NCBI GenBank assembly: GCA_944363915.1 | Contig: CALVVR010000016.1 | Location: 1-36,846 of the forward strand | Direction: 5' to 3' | From: an uncultured Bacilli bacterium | GTDB lineage: Bacteria > Bacillota_I > Bacilli_A > RF39 > UBA660 | Length of the DNA stretch: 36,846 bases | Shown here: one piece after another, positions 14,910 through 21,344 of the stretch | Numbering within the stretch: position 1 is the first letter of the stretch | Layout: each line of letters opens with the position of its first letter | The notes under the pieces: model-generated | The model's input: the letters and a program-made list of their open reading frames with translations, nothing else | The model's database searches: none | Told to the model about the DNA's origin: nothing | Program-made: the position numbers and the translations under genes

Positions 14910-15898
14910 TGAATGTAATAATTGCAAATGAAAAAAAAGAACTGTTATCAACATTAAATATTGATGTAATTAAATCAGTTGAAGGACAATTTGATGTTGA
15001 TGAATTAGTTGATATGTTTAAAAATTTTTACTATCAAAGAATGATTTTAGATATTACGGCATTAAAAAATTATAATGATATTAAAACCTTACAAAAATTA
15101 TCAATTTCTTTAGATATGGATAAATTAATTTTATTATTAGACGATAGCGAAGAATCATCAAGTCCTAGTTATTTATCTAAATTAATTTCAATGGGAATCT
15201 ATAATTTTACGCGTAATGTCGAAGGAATAATGTATTTATATAATAATCCTAATAGTTATCGTGATGTTGCCCAATATCATCAGATAGATAATCAAGATAC
15301 TGAACAAGTTGTATATCAAGGAGTTGAAGCCAACTATTGTCGTATTATTGGCGTTAAAAATGTTACCGAAGAATCTGGTGCTACAACATTTTGTTATATG
15401 ATGGTCAAGCAATTAAAGAAAAATTATAATGTTATTGGTGTGGAAGTTGATGCAAACGATTTTAATTATTTTAATGATAAAGTATTACATAGTGTCAACA
15501 GTCGTGACTTAGGCTATTTTATCGAAAAAAACAATGATAAAGATGTTATTATTGTCGATGTTAATAAAAGTCCTACAGCAATGGGATTAGTTCAAGAAAT
15601 GATTTATTTGGTTGAACCATCAGTAATTAAGTTAAACAAATTAATGAATATCAAAAGAAATGCTTTCAAAGAATTATCAGGCAGAAAAATTGTTTTAAAT
15701 CAAAGCCTACTTAGTTCTAAAGATGTTTTAGAATTACAATATGAAGCTCGAGCTAAATTTTTCTTTAATATGCCACCATTAAATGAAAGAGATTCAAATA
15801 TTATGATTATGGATACTTTTTTATCTAAAATGGGATTTTTAAAGCAACAGGGTGAAGAAGAACAAGAAAAAAGAAAAAAAATATTCGGCTTATTTTAG
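14909..15898 (+). CDS. TadZ/CpaE-like atypical ATPase, probable polar or membrane positioning factor (329 aa)
   Basis: There are two parts. Residues 1-115 resemble a degenerate receiver domain (MNVIIANEKKELLSTL, then KLILLLDD and SMGIYNFTRN). Residues 140-310 resemble a MinD/ParA-type ATPase (GATTFCYMMVKQLKKNYNVIGVEVDAN, then DVIIVDVNK). The P-loop position reads VTEESGATTF and lacks the signature Lys, as described for TadZ proteins with atypical ATPase domains. TadZ/CpaE proteins localise Tad machines. The tail is Glu/Lys-rich. It is translationally coupled to the TadE-like gene and 8 bases before the first VirB2-like gene, bridging the two halves of the locus. Confidence 0.78.
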   Translation: MNVIIANEKKELLSTLNIDVIKSVEGQFDVDELVDMFKNFYYQRMILDITALKNYNDIKTLQKLSISLDMDKLILLLDDSEESSSPSYLSKLISMGIYNFTRNVEGIMYLYNNPNSYRDVAQYHQIDNQDTEQVVYQGVEANYCRIIGVKNVTEESGATTFCYMMVKQLKKNYNVIGVEVDANDFNYFNDKVLHSVNSRDLGYFIEKNNDKDVIIVDVNKSPTAMGLVQEMIYLVEPSVIKLNKLMNIKRNAFKELSGRKIVLNQSLLSSKDVLELQYEARAKFFFNMPPLNERDSNIMIMDTFLSKMGFLKQQGEEEQEKRKKIFGLF

Positions 15899-15906
15899 GA
15901 GGTTTT

Positions 15907-16317
15907 ATGAAAAAGGTAGTGATAATATGTTTGCTTTTGACTTTATGCTTTACTGTTGATATTGCTTATGCTGCTAATACCTATTCTAAAATAGTTTGTG
16001 GTGATGCTGAAGTTCCATACGCTGCAGCTCAAGTTACTAGTACTATAATAAACATTTTAAAAATTATTACGCCAATTATAATTATTATTTTTGGCATGAT
16101 CGATTTAGTTAAAGGAGTCATGGCCCAAAAGGAAGATGATATTAGCAAAGGTAGTAAAACTTTTGTAAGAAGATTATTATTAGGAGCGTTTGTTTTTTTG
16201 GTTTTTGTTTTTGTTGAATTTATCATTGGTTTAGTTGCTCCAAAGAGCAGTAATACCAATATGTGGAATTGTGTCGATTGTTTTGTCAATAATAATTGCA
16301 CAAGTATTATGAAATAA
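15907..16317 (+). CDS. VirB2/TrbC-like two-helix membrane protein, paralogue 1 (136 aa)
   Basis: A signal peptide (1-22, cleavage near AYA) is followed by two hydrophobic helices (about 45-65 and 82-105) joined by a charged turn (KGVMAQKEDDISKGSKTFVRR). This is the plan of VirB2/TrbC pilins and related small subunits of Gram-positive conjugation systems. The C-terminus ends in a cluster C-V-D-C-x5-C that recurs in the next gene. The ribosome site is AGGAGG. It may form a fibre or ring at the cell surface. The alternative is an accessory channel subunit. Confidence 0.72.
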   Translation: MKKVVIICLLLTLCFTVDIAYAANTYSKIVCGDAEVPYAAAQVTSTIINILKIITPIIIIIFGMIDLVKGVMAQKEDDISKGSKTFVRRLLLGAFVFLVFVFVEFIIGLVAPKSSNTNMWNCVDCFVNNNCTSIMK

Positions 16318-16346
16318 TTGACAAATTAGTAAAAATATAGTATTAT
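16318..16346 (+). promoter_or_regulatory. Consensus promoter before the second VirB2-like gene
   Basis: TTGACA (16318-16323), exactly 17 bases, then TATTAT (16341-16346). It starts at the last base of the preceding stop codon region and drives the next small gene alone, because a terminator follows that gene. Confidence 0.8.
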
Positions 16347-16370
16347 TAGATTTAGATGAGGAGGATTTTT

Positions 16371-16712
16371 ATGTTTTTATTAGATGTTACTTGTGGTGGT
16401 GGAACTTTAGTAATGGATGAGATGATACCAAGATTAGTTTCTACTGCTATTGATATTATTAAAATAGTTGTTCCAATTTTATTAGTAGTTTTTGGTATGT
16501 TAGATTTAGGTAAAGCTGTTATGGCTCAAAAAGAAGACGAAATTAAAAAAGGTCAACAAACATTCGTTAAAAGATTAATTGCTGCTGTCATTGTATTCTT
16601 AGTTGTTTTTATTGTTGAATTAGTGGTTGGTTTAGTTGCACCTAAAGATGATAATACAAACATCTGGGGCTGCTTTGATTGCCTTGTTAATAATGAATGT
16701 GATCCTGCATAA
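16371..16712 (+). CDS. VirB2/TrbC-like two-helix membrane protein, paralogue 2 (113 aa)
   Basis: The start is taken at 16371, where GAGGAGG lies upstream; an in-frame ATG at 16356 overlaps that ribosome site. There is no clear signal peptide, unlike paralogue 1. The two helices (about 24-43 and 67-88) are joined by KAVMAQKEDEIKKGQQTFVK, almost the same turn as in paralogue 1. The tail CFDCLVNNEC matches the CVDCFVNNNC of paralogue 1. Its own TTGACA promoter and its own terminator make it a single-gene, high-output unit, as expected of a structural subunit. Confidence 0.75.
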   Translation: MFLLDVTCGGGTLVMDEMIPRLVSTAIDIIKIVVPILLVVFGMLDLGKAVMAQKEDEIKKGQQTFVKRLIAAVIVFLVVFIVELVVGLVAPKDDNTNIWGCFDCLVNNECDPA

Positions 16713-16715
16713 TTT

Positions 16716-16755
16716 AAAAAAAGATAATCGAAACTATTTATTATCTTTTTTTTTT
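16716..16755 (+). terminator. Intrinsic terminator after the VirB2-like pair
   Basis: AAAAGATAAT pairs with ATTATCTTTT across an 11-base loop and runs into more than ten T residues. It separates the small subunit genes from the VirB6-VirB4 block. Confidence 0.8.
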
Positions 16756-16756
16756 A

Positions 16757-16765
16757 TGTTATAAT
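16757..16765 (+). promoter_or_regulatory. Extended -10 promoter of the VirB6-VirB3-VirB4 block
   Basis: TGT-TATAAT lies right after the terminator T-run and 41 bases before the VirB6-like ATG. No convincing -35 is visible because that region is the terminator stem. Confidence 0.6.
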
Positions 16766-16806
16766 GTATTATGAGAAATAATATTTTTAGGGACGAGGTA
16801 TAGATT

Positions 16807-18681
16807 ATGTGGTTTATAGATATAATTAGGTCACTATTTTTTGCAATTGATGGCATTATTTATTCCTTTATTGTTACTGTTTATAATTTGTTTGTCGATA
16901 TCGCACAAACTTCAATATTTACAGAAGAAGTAATTGATTTATTCGCATCTAAGGTATATGCACTTTTAGGTATTTTCATGCTGTTTAAAGTATCTTTTTC
17001 CATATTATCCTATATAGTCAGTCCTGATGACTTTCTAGATAAAACAAAAGGTTTTAGTAAATTAATTAGTAATATAATTATCACTTTGACTTTATTAATT
17101 GCTACTCCATGGATTTTCACACAAGCAATGGAAATTCAAAGAATTATATTGCGAGATAATATTATTGGCAAAATATTTTCTACTTCCAATGTTAATACTC
17201 AAGTGGTAACTGATCCAGGAAGCACTATGGCTTATGAGACTTTTAAAGCTTTTTACCATTTAGATATTGATAGTTTCCCAGAATGTAAAGGGATCGAAGA
17301 AGCTAGTGCTGATGAAATAAGTAATGGTACTTTTGATTCCTGTAAAACAGAAGCATTTAATGATGCTGATGATTTCGAATCATTAGCCCAAACATTAAGA
17401 TATGCACATCAAACTAATAGCGTTACTATTTATATGGATTCTAATTTGGTCAATCAAAAGTCCAATATTGATACCTATACTATGAGTTATACATTTTTAA
17501 TATCTACTTTGGCTGGTGGTGCAATTTGTTTACTACTGATTGTTTTCTGCTTTGATATAGCAGTTAGAAGCGTAAAATTAGGATTTTTACGAATGCTTGC
17601 TCCAATTCCAATTGTATCTCGTGTTGATCCTAAAAAAGGAAAAGAAGTTTTTGATAAATGGTTAAAAGTTTGTATAAGTACTTATTTAGATTTGTTTATA
17701 AGATTAATTGCTATATATTTTGCTATTTTTGTTATTACTCAACTAATTGATCTAAGATTTGTGGATGCAGTAACAGGATTAGAAACAGATGTTAATGCTT
17801 TTGTTAAAGTATTTATAATTTTAGGTGCATTATTATTTGCTAAACAATTACCTAAGCTAATTGAAGATTTAACCGGTGTAAAGATGAGTGGCAAGTTTAC
17901 TTTAAATCCAATGAACAAATTAAGACAAACGCCTTTAGTCGGAGCTGGTTTGACAACCGCTGCTGCCTTAGCTGGTGGTGCTTATACAGGTTTTAAAGCT
18001 GGGCAACAAGCTGGAGCACCTATGCGTGGTATGTGGCAAGGTATGATGGGAGCTAGAAGAGATATAAGAGGTAAAGTCCCTTTAATGGGTGATGACAAAG
18101 GTGGAAAGAGTCCTCGTGCTTTCCATTCTGGTATGCAGTCTGGTTATAAAACTATAACAGGTAAAGACTATGAAACCTTTGATCCTTGGAAAGTAATAGG
18201 AAATAAAAAAGGTGCTTCGATGGTTGACGAATACAAACAAAGTAAATATGCTTTGCAAGGACAACAAGCTTCTCTTGATGCTGAACTTCAAGCTTTATAT
18301 GATCAATTAAAAAATACTACTGATCCAGAAAGAAAAAGAAGCTTAACTGCTGATATTGAAGCTAATAGAAGTAAATATGGTAAGATTTCTAAACATATTT
18401 CGGTTATTGATGATCAAATTAAAGATGTTAAAAGATTATATCATATTGATGATTCTCCACAGAAAGATCTCGAAGCTGCAATGGCAGCTGCTAGAAGCCC
18501 AAGAATAGAAAGTAGTGTAAGTAGTCCTTCTACAGCTGCTTCAGGGCCAACTATTCGTACTGCAGCAACTGATACTACAGTTAAAACACCAAGTGGTGGT
18601 GAAGTAAAAGTTCATGCTGGAGAACAACATACAGACTCTGGAATAATAATTGGAAATGATAGTAATTGGAATAGAAAATAA
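16807..18681 (+). CDS. VirB6/TrbL-like polytopic channel protein (624 aa)
   Basis: Three helices lie in the first 110 residues. An outer loop of about 120 residues with two Cys (about 158 and 178) follows, then three to four more helices between about 230 and 355. The segment FLRMLAPIPIVSRVDPKKGKEVFDKWLKVC is typical of TrbL/VirB6-type proteins of Gram-positive conjugation modules. The last 250 residues are soluble: Ala/Gly/Met-rich, then a coiled coil (about 470-560), then a Ser/Thr/Ala-rich tail. VirB6 proteins form the inner-membrane translocation path. It is the first gene of an uninterrupted run that includes PrgI and VirB4. Confidence 0.82.
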   Translation: MWFIDIIRSLFFAIDGIIYSFIVTVYNLFVDIAQTSIFTEEVIDLFASKVYALLGIFMLFKVSFSILSYIVSPDDFLDKTKGFSKLISNIIITLTLLIATPWIFTQAMEIQRIILRDNIIGKIFSTSNVNTQVVTDPGSTMAYETFKAFYHLDIDSFPECKGIEEASADEISNGTFDSCKTEAFNDADDFESLAQTLRYAHQTNSVTIYMDSNLVNQKSNIDTYTMSYTFLISTLAGGAICLLLIVFCFDIAVRSVKLGFLRMLAPIPIVSRVDPKKGKEVFDKWLKVCISTYLDLFIRLIAIYFAIFVITQLIDLRFVDAVTGLETDVNAFVKVFIILGALLFAKQLPKLIEDLTGVKMSGKFTLNPMNKLRQTPLVGAGLTTAAALAGGAYTGFKAGQQAGAPMRGMWQGMMGARRDIRGKVPLMGDDKGGKSPRAFHSGMQSGYKTITGKDYETFDPWKVIGNKKGASMVDEYKQSKYALQGQQASLDAELQALYDQLKNTTDPERKRSLTADIEANRSKYGKISKHISVIDDQIKDVKRLYHIDDSPQKDLEAAMAAARSPRIESSVSSPSTAASGPTIRTAATDTTVKTPSGGEVKVHAGEQHTDSGIIIGNDSNWNRK

Positions 18682-18698
18682 AAAGGGTGTGATACTAA

Positions 18699-19016
18699 AT
18701 GAATAATTTTTTAATACCGGCTAATGCCAAAAAGTCAATGTTAATATTTGGATTATTTACAAAATTTGATCTAATATTATTTTTAGTGGGAGTTGGAATA
18801 TCGTTATTATTATTAATGACTCTTCCAGTGCAACAAATTGCTATAGCAATTATTGCTTTATTACCAGCTTTAGTTACCGGATTTTTGGTTATGCCAGTAC
18901 CAAATTACTATAATATGCGAACTTTACTTAGTTCAGCTATTCAATTTTTAATGAATCAAAGAAAGTTTAAATGGAAAGGTTGGTGTGTTCCTCATGGCGA
19001 AGACAAAAAGAAGTAA
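18699..19016 (+). CDS. PrgI/VirB3-like inner-membrane protein (105 aa)
   Basis: A short start FLIPANAKKSMLIFGLFTKFD (the IPxNxKKS...G-L-x-FD pattern of PrgI proteins) is followed by two helices (about 26-46 and 48-68). A basic cytoplasmic tail (NQRKFKWKGWCVPHGEDKKK) ends the protein. PrgI is the Firmicute counterpart of VirB3, links VirB4 to the membrane, and is nearly always encoded directly before virB4, as here. Its 3' end overlaps the start of the VirB4 N-terminal gene by 23 bases. Confidence 0.87.
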   Translation: MNNFLIPANAKKSMLIFGLFTKFDLILFLVGVGISLLLLMTLPVQQIAIAIIALLPALVTGFLVMPVPNYYNMRTLLSSAIQFLMNQRKFKWKGWCVPHGEDKKK

Positions 19017-19539
19017 TTATACTACTGATTTTGTACCAGTTAAAGAAATAAAAAATGGTTATATCATACTTGATAATGGATTAAAAGTAACAGGGGTTAA
19101 AATAATGCCAAGGAATATTTTTATTCTAGATCAACAAACACAAGATGCTATTATTGCTAATTTAAGAACAGTTTATAATACAATTGATTATGAATTTTGG
19201 ATTATTGCGGCAGATAGACCAGTAGATATTCACGTTTATTTATCACAACTAGAACTCCTATATAACAATATTAGTAATCCTGTAAAAAGGAAATTAATTA
19301 TGGAAGATATTAATAAAGGAAATATGTTTATGAATAATAATATTGTTGATACTGAATATTTCTTATTATTTAGAGAAAAAAAAGATGATATAATTCAAAA
19401 AAGAATAAGAAGTTTAATCAATACTTTAGCAGGTGCTGGATTAGTGGCTTATCAAACTACTAATGATGACTTACGAATGATTTTGGATAATTTCTTAAAT
19501 GGTGGAGTAACCACTACGTTTGGGACGGTGTTAGGATAA
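18994..19539 (+). CDS. VirB4 N-terminal domain encoded as a separate protein (181 aa)
   Basis: The opening TTDFVPVKEIKNGYIILDNG is the characteristic N-terminus of Firmicute TraE/VirB4 proteins, where it is normally fused to the ATPase. The chain ends after about 180 residues (NGGVTTTFGTVLG) with TAATG leading straight into the ATPase gene. There are no membrane segments. The start is placed at the ATG at 18994, since the GTG nine bases earlier has no better ribosome site; both overlap prgI. The ATG after the stop and the intact flanking frames suggest a genuine two-gene form rather than a sequencing frameshift. The two proteins presumably assemble into one VirB4 unit. Confidence 0.8.
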   Translation: MAKTKRSNYTTDFVPVKEIKNGYIILDNGLKVTGVKIMPRNIFILDQQTQDAIIANLRTVYNTIDYEFWIIAADRPVDIHVYLSQLELLYNNISNPVKRKLIMEDINKGNMFMNNNIVDTEYFLLFREKKDDIIQKRIRSLINTLAGAGLVAYQTTNDDLRMILDNFLNGGVTTTFGTVLG

Positions 19540-21323
19540 TGGATATAAAAGCACAAATAGCTCCTAAGGGCTTAGAATTTAAATCAAGTGATTTTATCAT
19601 TAGTGATAAATATGCAACTATTTTAACAGTAATTTCTTATCCAAAATTTATATCTCCTGGATATTTAGCTAATTTAACTAGTATGTCTGGAGTTAAAGTA
19701 GTAATTAAACATATACCTTTACCATTTAGTGTTATTCAAAGAATGCTCAATAAAGAAATAGCTGATTTAAAAGCACGTTATCAAGAAGAAAATGATAAAA
19801 CAATTCAAGAAAGAATTAGACAAGATTATGAATCATTAGAATATTTTATTTCACAGTTAGTTAGTACTCAATCTAAAATATTTGATTTCCAAATGCATGT
19901 TATGGTAACTGCTGACTCCGAAGAAGAATTGATTAGTAAAAAACTACAAGTAAAAAGTTATTTAGAAGCAATGGAGATGAAAGCTTTTCCACTAAGATTT
20001 GAACAAGAAAGAGTTTTAAAATCAATTATTCCAATTTATCCAAAACAAACAATAGAAGATAGAATTGGAACACCAATTCCTGCTCCAACTATTGCCGCAA
20101 TGTTTCCTTTTATTTTTGATAGTATTAAAGACCCAGGATTATCTTGTTTATTAGGTGTTGATTTTTCTGGTGGAGTTATTTTATTTAATCAATTCTTATA
20201 TCAAATAAGAAAAGAACATAATCGCAATAATGCTAACATTATTATTTTAGGTACATCAGGTTCAGGTAAATCAACCGCTGCTAAACTATTAATCAGAACG
20301 CATATTCGAAACGATATTCAAATAGTTATAATTGACCCTGAGGGTGAATTTGAAGATATGACAAGATTATATGGAGGAGACTTTATCGATTTAGGTAAAG
20401 GTGGAGAGTTTGGAATGGTAAACCCTTTAGAAATCATTATGGATGCTGATGACGATGAAATAAAACAAGGATTGGGGTACACTGTCTTAACAAGAACCTT
20501 ACAATCTATAAAAGCTTTTATTAAATATTATGACCCAAGTACTGAAGAAGATGTAATTAATGTATTTAGTGAAATTGTTCAAGATACTTATCGTCGGTTT
20601 GGCATAGATTTTACAACAGATTTTTCTAAACTAACTTCAGATGACTATCCAACTTTAAAAGATGTGTATGCAACAATAAGAGGTAAATTATTATCTATTC
20701 CTGAAAAAACACATGAAAAAGATGTATTAGAAAAATTAGAGTTAAAAATTCGTCCATTAGTCAAAGAATTAAGATATTATTTTGATGGACATACTACAAT
20801 AAAACCACAAAGTAATTTTATTGTATTTAATATAAGAGAGTTAATGAATAGTGATAAAAATATTCGTAATGCTTTATTTTTCAACATATTAAAATATGCT
20901 TGGAGTTTAACTTTAAATCCTAATGTCAATACAGTTTTAACCGTTGATGAAGCGCATGTTTTAATTTCTGGTGATAATCTTTTAGGAGCAGATTTCTTAG
21001 GACAAATTCAAAGACGTGCCCGTAAATATAATACCGGTACTATCATTATTACACAACAACCTTCAGATTTCAGTGACCCTTCTGTTATTACACAAGGAAA
21101 GGCTATATTTGATAATGCGTCTTATTATCTAGTTATGGGATTGAAAAAACAAGCTGTCGAAGATTTATCTAAATTAATCGATTTAAATGATAATGAAAAA
21201 GAAAGTATTAAACGTTATAACCAAGGTGAAGCTTTATTTGTCTGTGGCAGTAGAAGAATGCGGATTAATATAATTGCTACTGAACAAGAATTAGATTCCT
21301 TTGGTAGTGGTGGTGGATTATAA
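19539..21323 (+). CDS. virB4: VirB4/TraE-type secretion ATPase, catalytic part (594 aa)
   Basis: The essential energy source of type IV secretion. Walker A GTSGSGKST is at 238-246, an IIDPEGE strand lies near 264-270, Walker B VLTVDEA is at 466-472, and an arginine/Gln motif TIIITQQPSDF near 505. Residues 1-200 form the middle CagE/VirB4-type domain, with a long charged helix around 70-105. The protein is complete for the catalytic half but lacks the N-terminal domain, which the coupled upstream gene supplies. VirB4 is a reliable marker of the type IV secretion family. Confidence 0.94.
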   Translation: MDIKAQIAPKGLEFKSSDFIISDKYATILTVISYPKFISPGYLANLTSMSGVKVVIKHIPLPFSVIQRMLNKEIADLKARYQEENDKTIQERIRQDYESLEYFISQLVSTQSKIFDFQMHVMVTADSEEELISKKLQVKSYLEAMEMKAFPLRFEQERVLKSIIPIYPKQTIEDRIGTPIPAPTIAAMFPFIFDSIKDPGLSCLLGVDFSGGVILFNQFLYQIRKEHNRNNANIIILGTSGSGKSTAAKLLIRTHIRNDIQIVIIDPEGEFEDMTRLYGGDFIDLGKGGEFGMVNPLEIIMDADDDEIKQGLGYTVLTRTLQSIKAFIKYYDPSTEEDVINVFSEIVQDTYRRFGIDFTTDFSKLTSDDYPTLKDVYATIRGKLLSIPEKTHEKDVLEKLELKIRPLVKELRYYFDGHTTIKPQSNFIVFNIRELMNSDKNIRNALFFNILKYAWSLTLNPNVNTVLTVDEAHVLISGDNLLGADFLGQIQRRARKYNTGTIIITQQPSDFSDPSVITQGKAIFDNASYYLVMGLKKQAVEDLSKLIDLNDNEKESIKRYNQGEALFVCGSRRMRINIIATEQELDSFGSGGGL

Positions 21324-21344
21324 AATAAAGTGGTGGTGATGTAG

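Noticed and set aside
18994-21323. Frameshift or pseudogene explanation for the two-part VirB4
   Set aside because: Both parts are open and motif-complete, and the junction is a TAATG overlap as at five other gene borders here, so a designed split fits better than a broken gene.
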